Shown in pieces: positions 1 through 6,450 of a stretch of DNA of 13,166 bases. The translations under genes and the position numbers were made by a program. Position 1 is the stretch's first letter, and every line of letters begins with the position of its first letter. The DNA lies in NCBI GenBank assembly GCA_964349065.1, contig CAYGEY010000024.1, forward strand, positions 1-13,166, read 5' to 3'. The notes beneath the pieces are model-generated. The model had not been told where the DNA came from. It searched no databases and saw only the letters and a list, made by a program, of their open reading frames with translations. The DNA comes from CAYGEY01 sp964349065 (GTDB taxonomy: Bacteria > Patescibacteriota > Gracilibacteria > 1-14-2-50-48-13).

Positions 1-1
1 G

Positions 2-73
2 GGCAAGGCTGTGGGATTTGGTAGGTTTGAAGAATTTTTTGGATACCAATTTAAATTGAGTATTAAATTCTAA
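2..73 (+). CDS. C-terminal tail of an unidentified gene (partial)
   Basis: A reading frame open from the window edge runs for 23 codons and ends at TAA (71-73). The tail reads GKAVGFGRFEEFFGYQF and then a short basic-hydrophobic end. Its stop overlaps the stop of the convergent Nudix gene (TAG, 72-70). The same tight tail-to-tail packing recurs at 4849-4852 and 8957-8959, which makes a real gene end plausible. The fragment is too short to assign to a family, and a chance open frame of this length is also possible. Confidence 0.35.
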   Translation, partial: GKAVGFGRFEEFFGYQFKLSIKF

Positions 74-780
74 ATATTTATCAAATCTGATCTATTTATT
101 TTACTGGTTTCTATTACTACATCTTTTAACTCCTGAGTCACTTCACTTTCATCTAACTGTTTGAGAAGGGGGTCACACCTCTCCCAAATCTCAAGTAAAT
201 AGGTAGCATGGGGAGCAAAAACCCCAGGTTTTTTATTCAATTCATCCTGTAATTTTTCTCGACTAAAATACTTTACCTCTTCCACCTCTCCATCACCAAA
301 TGTACATTCACCAGAATAATATCCAAAAAATATCGTAAGCATCACTGGGAAATCTATTTGACCTATGCCAACGTAATTTTTGGGAATAATATGCATCTTT
401 GTCTCTATTTTCGCTAAATACGCTTGATTTTTAATATCCGGATTTTCCATGTATTCTCCCACTTTTGCTTTTTCTACGATTTTTACAGCCATTTGTAATT
501 CTTCATAACATTCTTTCTCACAAGTACTCTCAGGAGTATCACTTGCTTGAATATGACCAATCGTTGTATCCCAAAGCCCTGGATTTATTTTTTTATTTGT
601 CGCCTTTTTTTGAAGTAACATTCCTCGCTTGGGATCAATTATTACAACCCATATTTGTCCAATAGCAGTTAAAATTTTTCCATTTTCTGCCCACTCTTTT
701 TTAGCCTTAGTATAATAATCATCACGGCTGATATCTGTTAAACTTTGGCCATCTAAGTCGAATTGTGGGAGTATTTCCAT
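70..780 (-). CDS. Nudix hydrolase, isopentenyl-diphosphate-isomerase-like subgroup
   Basis: Nudix enzymes cleave nucleoside diphosphates linked to another moiety, or isomerise isopentenyl diphosphate; the substrate here cannot be read from sequence. The Nudix box spans residues about 75-97, GHIQASDTPE then CEKECYEELQM. The metal-binding Glu residues of the REuxEE core are kept (E90, E93, E94), but Arg is Lys89, the first Glu is Asp81 and the last Gly is Gln96. The preceding INPGLWDTT-GH segment resembles the IDI-type branch. I chose the ATG at 780 (236 residues) over one at 828. The upstream extension, MFVFMVECTVIIN, is not domain-like, and a -10-like TAGAAT at 812-807 would place transcription start near 800, inside the longer version. 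It is divergent from the MarR regulator, so the shared intergenic region could serve both. Confidence 0.8.
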   Translation of the reverse strand: MEILPQFDLDGQSLTDISRDDYYTKAKKEWAENGKILTAIGQIWVVIIDPKRGMLLQKKATNKKINPGLWDTTIGHIQASDTPESTCEKECYEELQMAVKIVEKAKVGEYMENPDIKNQAYLAKIETKMHIIPKNYVGIGQIDFPVMLTIFFGYYSGECTFGDGEVEEVKYFSREKLQDELNKKPGVFAPHATYLLEIWERCDPLLKQLDESEVTQELKDVVIETSKINRSDLINI

Positions 781-806
781 ATATGCTATATTAATAATCA
801 CTGTGC

Positions 807-812
807 ATTCTA
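807..812 (-). promoter_or_regulatory. Candidate -10 box of the Nudix gene
   Basis: Read on the minus strand this is TAGAAT, five of six matches to the consensus. It lies about 27 bases upstream of the ATG at 780. The -35 is weak (TTTCGT-like, 16 bases upstream). It supports the shorter start of the Nudix gene but is only a consensus match. Confidence 0.3.
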
Positions 813-862
813 CCATAAATACAAACACACGAAACTTATTTTCTCATTGACAATCCCAAATA

Positions 863-901
863 TATAGTTAAGTTACTTATATAGTAAGTAACTTAACTAT
901 A
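863..901. promoter_or_regulatory. Double-palindrome operator candidate of the MarR regulator
   Basis: A 17-base perfect inverted repeat (863-879 and 885-901) is separated by 5 bases and ends two bases before the regulator ATG at 904. Each arm contains an 11-bp palindrome of its own with the form TAAGTNACTTA (869-879 and 885-895), with centres 16 bp apart. MarR-family dimers bind short palindromes that overlap their own promoters, so two dimer sites side by side is the natural reading. A perfect TTGACA lies at 847-852. A TATAGT at 880-885 sits in the dyad centre, but its 27-base spacing from TTGACA is too long, so the exact promoter is unresolved. There is no room for a Shine-Dalgarno outside the dyad. 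Confidence 0.7.
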
Positions 902-903
902 AC

Positions 904-1344
904 ATGCCAAGTAGAAAACAACTCATCGAGGGAATTATAGAGAATATGCAAACCATTAAACGTCAGATTATCTCTCGTGGTTCTATAAAATCCGACACTG
1001 TGGGCATCACACATTCGCAGTGGGCGGTGCTGAGTATTGTTATGGAAAAAGAAAAGGTGGGAGTGAAGGAGATTGCAGGACTACTTCGAATCAGTAGTAG
1101 TGCTGCAACGCAGCTCATTGACGGACTCGTGATTAACAATGTATTAGTTAGACAAAGTGACACATCAGATAGAAGGGCACTTTTACTTAAAATTTCAGAA
1201 GAATACAAAAAAAAGTTGGGTGCTCTGAGGGCAAATGCAACTGAGCAGTTTTCAAGCATGTTCGAGGCCCTCAGTGACAACGAGCTTGAACAATATTCTT
1301 CTCTCAATAAAAAAATCGTCGAGAGTTTTAATATAAAAAAATAA
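904..1344 (+). CDS. MarR-family transcriptional regulator
   Basis: This 146-residue protein has the usual MarR length and layout: an N-terminal dimerisation helix, a winged helix-turn-helix at about residues 37-101, and a C-terminal helix. Recognisable elements are SQWAVLSIV at the start of the domain, the recognition region SSSAATQLIDGL, and the wing with the family's D-x-R signature in SDTSDRRALLLKIS. MarR proteins are usually repressors released by small ligands, and many control adjacent efflux genes. The gene lies 6 bases before the exporter pair on the same strand, and the tandem palindromes at 863-901 touch its start. It therefore probably represses its own operon and responds to an exported compound. 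No Shine-Dalgarno is visible, since the operator occupies that position; the start was chosen because the family's N-terminal helix begins there. Confidence 0.9.
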   Translation: MPSRKQLIEGIIENMQTIKRQIISRGSIKSDTVGITHSQWAVLSIVMEKEKVGVKEIAGLLRISSSAATQLIDGLVINNVLVRQSDTSDRRALLLKISEEYKKKLGALRANATEQFSSMFEALSDNELEQYSSLNKKIVESFNIKK

Positions 1345-1350
1345 TTAATT

Positions 1351-3090
1351 ATGAAAGATAAAAAACAGCATCCGCCAAAGCCAAAAGGCCCAGGGATATT
1401 TAGCTTACTTACGCCGTACGAAGGTCCAATCTGGTTCCTGAGTATTTTGGCCGTGCTAAGCAGCGCCATCGGACTCATATTCCCAAAGATCATCTCTCAT
1501 GCGATAGACACATTTATTCGCCATGAGTTTGTGCTTAATACTCTTCTTTGGGAATTTGGTCTTGTAATTTTTTCAGTATTTGTAATTACATATGCACAAA
1601 ATATCGTCCAAACATACACATCAGAGCGGGTTGCTCGTGATTTGAGACAACAGTTGGCCGATAAAATTTCACTGCAAAGTTATGCTTTTATTGAGAATGT
1701 CACACCTGGAAAACTACTCACTAACCTCACATCGGATATTGATGCAATTAAGATGTTCGTCGGGCAAGCAATCGCAACGCTTATTTCATCTGTCATAATA
1801 GTCATTGGTGCAGCTATTTTACTCATAATGATTAACTGGGGATTGGCAATCGTGGTACTATTAATCATCCCAATTATTGGCATATTGTTCTCCCTCATTT
1901 TTAGTAGAGTTCGTGTACTTATGATGCGCAGTAGGGAAGTCATAGACTGGCTTAACAAGGTAATAAATGAAAGTATCCTCGGTTCAGCCCTTATTCGAGT
2001 ACTCAATTCTCAGCAACCGGAATATGAAAAATTTCTCGCGGCTAATACTGATGCTAAACATTTGGGAGTCCAAATATTGAAACAATTTGCTTCAATGATC
2101 CCTATCGTTACATTCGTTGGCAATCTCGCTATGCTGACTATTTTGCTACTAGGAGGTCACTTTGTAATTATTGGAGGTATGTCTATCGGTGACTTTACAG
2201 CATTTAACAGCTATATTGCACTTCTAGTATTTCCACTCCTCATGATCGGATTTATGGGTAGCTCAATTGCTCAAGCAACGGCTGCATACCAACGTATTGT
2301 TAGCATACGAGACGCAAAAGATGTAAGTAACGGTGGAGAATGTACAGACGAACTTCGTGGAGATGTCGCATTTTCTAATGTCACTCTGATGTACGGAGAA
2401 AAACATGCACTAAAAGATATTTCATTTTCTGTGAAAGCACAAAGCAAAACGGCGATTATAGGTCCAACTACTGCCGGAAAAACACAGCTTTTGTATTTAT
2501 TAATCGGACTTGTGGAAGCGACATCAGGAAAAGTCATGTACGACGGGAAGCCCATTTCTGAGTACAATAAAGAATCCCTTCATGAGCAGATCGGGTTTGT
2601 GTTCCAGGATAGCAGTATATTCAATTTATCACTTCGAGAAAATATCGCATTTAGTGACACCGTCAAAGACGCCGATTTACAAAAAGCAATTGAGACCTCA
2701 GAGCTTACAGACTTCGTTGCGACTTTGCCGGAGGGCTTGGACACAATGGTTGCTGAACGGGGAACAAGCCTCTCAGGTGGACAAAAACAGAGGATCATGC
2801 TTGCTCGTGCTCTTGCCGTGAATCCAAAAGTTTTGTTGTTGGATGATTTCACTGCAAGAGTGGATACAAAAACTGAGAAGAAAATCTTGGATAACATCAT
2901 GAAAAATTATCCGGATACCACACTCATTTCAGTCACGCAAAAAATCGGAGCAGTTGAAAAATATGATCAAATAATTGTCCTCATGGAAGGAGAACTCATT
3001 GCTACAGGTACTCATGATCATTTGATTTCTACTTCACCTGAATACGTCCAAATTTATAATTCACAAAAAAGCACCAGCCATTATGAATAA
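1351..3090 (+). CDS. ABC exporter half-transporter, degenerate-site subunit (TM287/BmrC-like)
   Basis: This 579-residue half-transporter has an N-terminal six-helix exporter domain (about residues 25-310) and a C-terminal nucleotide-binding domain. Walker A is GPTTAGKT (371-378), the signature is LSGGQ (474-478) and Walker B is VLLLDD (494-499). The catalytic Glu after Walker B is Asp499, and the switch His is Gln530 (SVTQKI in place of IAHRL). This Asp/Gln pair is the known hallmark of the degenerate-site subunit in heterodimeric exporters such as TM287/TM288. Its own LSGGQ is canonical and would complete the active ATP site of the partner. The partner gene starts at 3083, inside this gene, an 8-base overlap typical of translational coupling. 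Likely role: export of drugs, lipids or peptides across the inner membrane. The substrate is unknown. Confidence 0.92.
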   Translation: MKDKKQHPPKPKGPGIFSLLTPYEGPIWFLSILAVLSSAIGLIFPKIISHAIDTFIRHEFVLNTLLWEFGLVIFSVFVITYAQNIVQTYTSERVARDLRQQLADKISLQSYAFIENVTPGKLLTNLTSDIDAIKMFVGQAIATLISSVIIVIGAAILLIMINWGLAIVVLLIIPIIGILFSLIFSRVRVLMMRSREVIDWLNKVINESILGSALIRVLNSQQPEYEKFLAANTDAKHLGVQILKQFASMIPIVTFVGNLAMLTILLLGGHFVIIGGMSIGDFTAFNSYIALLVFPLLMIGFMGSSIAQATAAYQRIVSIRDAKDVSNGGECTDELRGDVAFSNVTLMYGEKHALKDISFSVKAQSKTAIIGPTTAGKTQLLYLLIGLVEATSGKVMYDGKPISEYNKESLHEQIGFVFQDSSIFNLSLRENIAFSDTVKDADLQKAIETSELTDFVATLPEGLDTMVAERGTSLSGGQKQRIMLARALAVNPKVLLLDDFTARVDTKTEKKILDNIMKNYPDTTLISVTQKIGAVEKYDQIIVLMEGELIATGTHDHLISTSPEYVQIYNSQKSTSHYE

Positions 3091-4852
3091 TAACTACACT
3101 CTCAATAAACCGGGCGAGAGTAAGAAAACAAGTGTACTACATACACTAAAGAAATTTCTTCCGCTCTTAAAAGAAGAAAAAGGGAGACTCATTATCGCAG
3201 GACTCGCGGTATTGATCAATACCGGACTCAATTTATCAGCCCCCTATATTATTGGTCACACAATAGATACATATGTCATTACAGGGCAGTATGGTGGGGT
3301 ACTGTATTTTTCTGCGATACTCATGGTTATTTATTTGTGTGCACTTGTAACGCACTACATCCAAATTATGGTCATGGGAACAGTTGGGCAACATGTACTA
3401 TTCAATTTACGAAATGCAATCTTTGAAAAAATCCAATCTTTACCTGTTGCGTTTTTTAATCAGAATAAAACAGGAGATCTGATTTCTCGTATTAACAACG
3501 ACACTGATAAACTCAATACATTCTTTTCTCAAGGGCTAGTGCAGTTTGTGGCGAATGGTATTACCATCGTCGGTGCAGGGATTTTTATCCTGAGTATTCA
3601 TTGGCAATTAGGAGTGGCCTCATTGGCTCCGGCGGTTTTTCTTTTGATTTTTACTCAACTATTATCGGGGTGGATCAAAAGAAAAAATGCAATCAATCTC
3701 AAAAAAGTCGGAGGAATGAGTGCAGAGATTGCAGAAAGTTTGGAACATTTCAAAGTCATCGTTGCATTTAATCGCAGGGATTATTTCCGCAAAAAATTTG
3801 AGATAGTAAATGAAGAAAATTATAAAAGTGCGGTGAGTAGCGGAATTGCAAATAATACATTAACTCCTACCTACGGCTTTGTTTCCAGCTGTGCTCAACT
3901 TATAGTGATTGCTTATGGGTTGTACCTCATTTCTATCGGCAGTTTTACACTTGGGCTTTTGGTGAGTTTCCTCAGCTACATCATGCGGTTTTATGATCCG
4001 CTTCGTCAGATGGCGATGATCTGGACGAGCTTCCAGACTGCCTTGGCGGCTTGGGATAGGATTCATGATATTTTGGTGTTAAAATCAGATCTGCTTGTAG
4101 AGCCGAAATCTGAGAAATCTCGGGAAGGAAATGCATTACTCGAATTTAAAAATGTCCATTTCAGTTACCCGGATACGCCTTCAGAGGTACTTCATCAGAT
4201 TTCATTTGCCCTCGAAGCGGGAAAGACCTACGCACTTGTAGGACCAACCGGTGGAGGAAAGACCACTACTGCCTCGCTCATGGCAAGATTATATGACCCG
4301 ACAAAAGGAAGTGTCTATTTAGATGGAAAAGATATTCGTACGTTTGGGGAGAAAGAACGAACAAAAAAGATCGGGTTTATTTTACAAGAACCCATCCTTT
4401 TTGCAGGAACTGTGCATGAAAATATTCTTTATGGAAATGAGGAGTATAAGGATTATGGCCATGATGCATTAGAGAAGCTCATTCATGATTCAAATCTGGG
4501 TTTGTTGTTAAAGCGTTTTGACGAGGGATTAAAAACACCAGTAGCATCAAGCGGAGGATCACTCAGCCTTGGACAGAAACAATTGATTGCATTTATGCGA
4601 GCAGTTTTAAGAAACCCGGATCTACTTATTTTAGATGAGGCGACTGCAAATATTGATACAGTGACTGAACAACTTTTAGAAGAAATCCTTAAAAATTTAC
4701 CTGCGAAAACAACGAAAGTGATTATTGCACATAGGCTTAATACAATTGAGAATGCAGATGAAATATTTTTCGTGAATGGGGGAGAGTTGGTGAAGGCTGG
4801 ATCGATGGAGCATGCTGTGGATTTGTTGTTGCATGGGAAGAGGAAGAGCTAG
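3083..4852 (+). CDS. ABC exporter half-transporter, catalytic subunit (TM288/BmrD-like)
   Basis: This 589-residue half-transporter has six predicted membrane helices in its first ~325 residues and then a nucleotide-binding domain. Walker A is GPTGGGKT (387-394), Walker B LLILDE ends in catalytic Glu519, and the switch His550 lies in IIAHRLNT. Its signature is SLSLGQ (493-498) where LSGGQ is usual. An altered signature is expected in this subunit because it faces the degenerate Walker site of the partner. The two genes thus form a textbook asymmetric heterodimer: one active site (Walker A/B here plus the partner's LSGGQ) and one degenerate site. It overlaps the upstream gene by 8 bases and has no clear Shine-Dalgarno, which fits coupled translation. 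Its stop (4850-4852) overlaps the stop of a convergent 37-codon ORF. Confidence 0.93.
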   Translation: MNNNYTLNKPGESKKTSVLHTLKKFLPLLKEEKGRLIIAGLAVLINTGLNLSAPYIIGHTIDTYVITGQYGGVLYFSAILMVIYLCALVTHYIQIMVMGTVGQHVLFNLRNAIFEKIQSLPVAFFNQNKTGDLISRINNDTDKLNTFFSQGLVQFVANGITIVGAGIFILSIHWQLGVASLAPAVFLLIFTQLLSGWIKRKNAINLKKVGGMSAEIAESLEHFKVIVAFNRRDYFRKKFEIVNEENYKSAVSSGIANNTLTPTYGFVSSCAQLIVIAYGLYLISIGSFTLGLLVSFLSYIMRFYDPLRQMAMIWTSFQTALAAWDRIHDILVLKSDLLVEPKSEKSREGNALLEFKNVHFSYPDTPSEVLHQISFALEAGKTYALVGPTGGGKTTTASLMARLYDPTKGSVYLDGKDIRTFGEKERTKKIGFILQEPILFAGTVHENILYGNEEYKDYGHDALEKLIHDSNLGLLLKRFDEGLKTPVASSGGSLSLGQKQLIAFMRAVLRNPDLLILDEATANIDTVTEQLLEEILKNLPAKTTKVIIAHRLNTIENADEIFFVNGGELVKAGSMEHAVDLLLHGKRKS

Positions 4853-4962
4853 GTTATATCCTTCTTTAAATTTGCTATATGCTCATCTACACCTATCACT
4901 GAAAAATTACCATTTGCCAAATCAGCTTCAGTTTCTCTAAGAGCAATTTCCAAATCCGTCAT
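4849..4962 (-). CDS. 37-codon ORF coupled to the HEPN-like gene, copy 1 only
   Basis: A small ORF starts at ATG 4962-4960 and shares an ATGA with the TGA stop of the HEPN-like gene (4961-4959), the classic coupling arrangement. The product begins MTDLEIALRETEADLANGNF and ends in IANLKKDIT. It is hydrophilic, mostly helical-looking, acidic early and basic at the end, resembling the C-terminal piece of some small antitoxins. It could be a complete third member of the cassette or the remnant of a longer antitoxin. No equivalent follows the second cassette, where a methyltransferase comes next. The stop overlaps that of the convergent ABC gene by two bases. Length and family are both weak evidence, while the precise overlap is the main support. 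Confidence 0.45.
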   Translation of the reverse strand: MTDLEIALRETEADLANGNFSVIGVDEHIANLKKDIT

Positions 4963-5480
4963 TTTGTAGTATTAAAATGTAACTTTCCCCATATTTCATC
5001 CATAACATACGAAATAAATTCCATATCTTTTCTTGTATAACTCCTATCCATTCTGTTCAATCCTTGGATATGTACTTTGTTTCTTAATTCCCTAATCTTT
5101 TCAACTCTTTCATAAAATGGCTGTGAAAAAATACTTAATTTAAGACAGATTTCATTCACTTTTTTAAAATCAGTGTGTCTTTTAAGTTGAAATTCTTGTT
5201 GCACTCGTTTACAAATACTTAACCTTGATCCATTCACAACAAATGTTTTGGGCAATAGAGTAGACTCGGAACAACTCCAATCATCCAATAAAATTTTCTC
5301 TTCAAGATTTTTTTCTAATAATTTATAAGCCAACGCCTCAACCACAGAAGATGCAAATATAATCCCAGCTTTATAAAATCCGCTCCTTGCACGTCCTTTG
5401 AATTGCTCTGCCTGGTTGATTTGAGCAAAAACCTGATTTGCGTTCCATTCTAAATTCTTTTGAAAAATTTCGGTTTTCAT
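4959..5480 (-). CDS. HEPN-like protein, cassette copy 1 (putative RNase toxin)
   Basis: This 173-residue, helix-rich protein has no signal peptide. Near the C-terminus is RELRNKVH (residues 130-137), which fits the HEPN R-x(4-6)-H motif as R130-x6-H137 with an Arg-Asn pair at 133-134. An earlier helix, GFYKAGIIFASSVVEALAYK (34-53), resembles the first long helix of HEPN folds. HEPN proteins are often metal-independent RNases used as toxins, in abortive infection, or in CRISPR effectors; whether this one cuts RNA is inference. A paralogue at 9684-10211 is identical at about 128 of 173 aligned positions by eye, and the whole motif is unchanged. A small protein gene lies 8 bases upstream and a 37-codon ORF overlaps downstream, so a three-gene unit is likely. 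No MNT nucleotidyltransferase, the usual HEPN antitoxin, is nearby. Confidence 0.6.
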   Translation of the reverse strand: MKTEIFQKNLEWNANQVFAQINQAEQFKGRARSGFYKAGIIFASSVVEALAYKLLEKNLEEKILLDDWSCSESTLLPKTFVVNGSRLSICKRVQQEFQLKRHTDFKKVNEICLKLSIFSQPFYERVEKIRELRNKVHIQGLNRMDRSYTRKDMEFISYVMDEIWGKLHFNTTK

Positions 5481-5488
5481 TTTAGGTG

Positions 5489-5683
5489 TTATTTACTACT
5501 ATTAATACTTTTTTTCAACTTATCCATAAATCTTGCAAAGTGCGGATAACCATTTCTTCTCAAATATGTACTTATTTTCATATCTGGTCTCCCTTCTATT
5601 TTCATATTATATTCTTTTTCATACCAACCAATGGTTGTATTATCAAATTCTTTTTTTCCTTTTTTCAAAGTTACTTGTGCCAT
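5489..5683 (-). CDS. Small basic protein, partner of HEPN-like copy 1 (unknown family)
   Basis: This 64-residue basic protein starts MAQVTLKK. Its core is shared with the copy at 10208-10411: TTIGW, E-x-EYN, RPDMKISTY and then a helical NG-x-P-xx-ARF-x-DK. The copies differ by a 3-residue indel in the Lys-rich N-terminal part, and identity is clearly high across the core. I do not recognise a family; there is no MNT, RelB, Phd or simple HTH motif. Its position first in the cassette and its small size fit an antitoxin or a regulatory partner, which is inference. The start is supported because the other copy is conserved from this Met onward and into the bases upstream. The stop is 8 bases before the HEPN-like gene. 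Confidence 0.7.
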   Translation of the reverse strand: MAQVTLKKGKKEFDNTTIGWYEKEYNMKIEGRPDMKISTYLRRNGYPHFARFMDKLKKSINSSK

Positions 5684-5808
5684 AAGTTGTGATTATGATT
5701 TATTTATCTCAGTTAAATTTCCTTCTATTTGAATAAAAAGTAAAGAGAAAGTTTTCGATTGTGTTAATAAATCATAACAGTTTAGCCTCTTTGGAAGCCA
5801 CTTTATTG
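5684..5808 (-). promoter_or_regulatory. Conserved promoter and leader of HEPN cassette copy 1
   Basis: This non-coding stretch is conserved with 10412-10531. On the minus strand an extended -10 (TGTTATGAT; hexamer 5776-5771) sits within the inverted repeat TGTTA-N8-TAACA (5762-5766 and 5775-5779). Upstream are two TGGCT/AGGCT-type direct repeats 12 bp apart (GGCT at 5784-5787 and 5796-5799). Downstream, 31 bases (5736-5766) are identical in both copies and would form part of an ~80-base untranslated leader. About 20 bases next to the ATG are also identical. The inverted repeat over the -10 is a good candidate autoregulatory operator. Confidence 0.6.
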
Positions 5809-5841
5809 AATATGTTTATAAATTAGTCTTAATATTTGTAC

Positions 5842-6420
5842 TTATTCGTATCTCTTGGCAATCACATGAAAAACATGCCAATGATGTGGCGAACCATCTG
5901 CAAGTGTAGCGTCTTTTTCCACTTCCTTGATGGATATCACTTCCATATCTGCAAGTAATGACTCTACTTGTTCCTTTGAATGAACCGTCATATTCGGATT
6001 TGAGCTCCACTCATCTTTTGGCCCAAAAAATTGACCACAAAATATTCCACCTTTTGTCAAAGATTGTTTGATATTCGCGAAAACCATATCAAATGTATCA
6101 GGTGGGTTGAAGGGAAGAGAGAACATGGCAGAAACAAAGTCAAATGTATTTTGGGGAAAATCAAAATCAGCGAATGAAGATATGTGGCAGTGTAGATTGC
6201 TGGAATTGATCTCCTCTGCAATTTTTAAAATGGATTTTTCTATATCAACCACGATCACATCAAAACCATGTTCAAGGAGATAACACGCGTCATTGAGATT
6301 GCCGGCGCCAACATCAATTGCTTTTCCTCTTGATTTCACATATTCAAGGGCCTCCAGTAGTTGAGAATGGCGAGGATAACTTTTTGTCTGATTGTGGTGC
6401 TCTGACCAGTTGGGAGTCAT
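5842..6420 (-). CDS. Class I SAM-dependent methyltransferase, TehB-like
   Basis: This 192-residue single-domain Rossmann methyltransferase has SAM-binding motif I AIDVGAG (34-40) and the ribose-binding acid Asp59 in VIVVDIE. A motif IV region, DFVSAMFSLPFNPPD (about 93-107), follows, and the C-terminus reads GSPHHWHVFHVIAKR. The C-terminal HHWH and the layout recall TehB-like small-molecule methyltransferases, whose original member acts on tellurite. The substrate here is unknown. No DNA-methyltransferase (N/D)PP(Y/F) catalytic motif is present; the NPPD is not followed by an aromatic residue. It lies 30 bases downstream of the 340-residue orphan on the same strand with no promoter seen in the gap, so the two are probably cotranscribed. 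The first Met is used because the motif spacing is normal from there. Confidence 0.8.
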   Translation of the reverse strand: MTPNWSEHHNQTKSYPRHSQLLEALEYVKSRGKAIDVGAGNLNDACYLLEHGFDVIVVDIEKSILKIAEEINSSNLHCHISSFADFDFPQNTFDFVSAMFSLPFNPPDTFDMVFANIKQSLTKGGIFCGQFFGPKDEWSSNPNMTVHSKEQVESLLADMEVISIKEVEKDATLADGSPHHWHVFHVIAKRYE

Positions 6421-6450
6421 GTTATTTTAATTAGTCTAGATTGAGATGAT

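Larger units (their letters stand above)
4959..5808 (-). repeat. Diverged duplicated cassette, copy 1
   Basis: The small gene, the HEPN-like gene and about 125 bases of upstream DNA correspond in order and orientation to 9684-10531. Similarity fades just beyond the TTATTG near 5808 upstream and at the end of the HEPN-like gene downstream. No terminal inverted repeats, target duplications or integrase gene are visible at the edges. Confidence 0.8.

Noticed and set aside
781..828. Longer N-terminus for the first Nudix protein
   Set aside because: The extra 16 residues add no domain sequence, and the best -10 match lies inside the extension.
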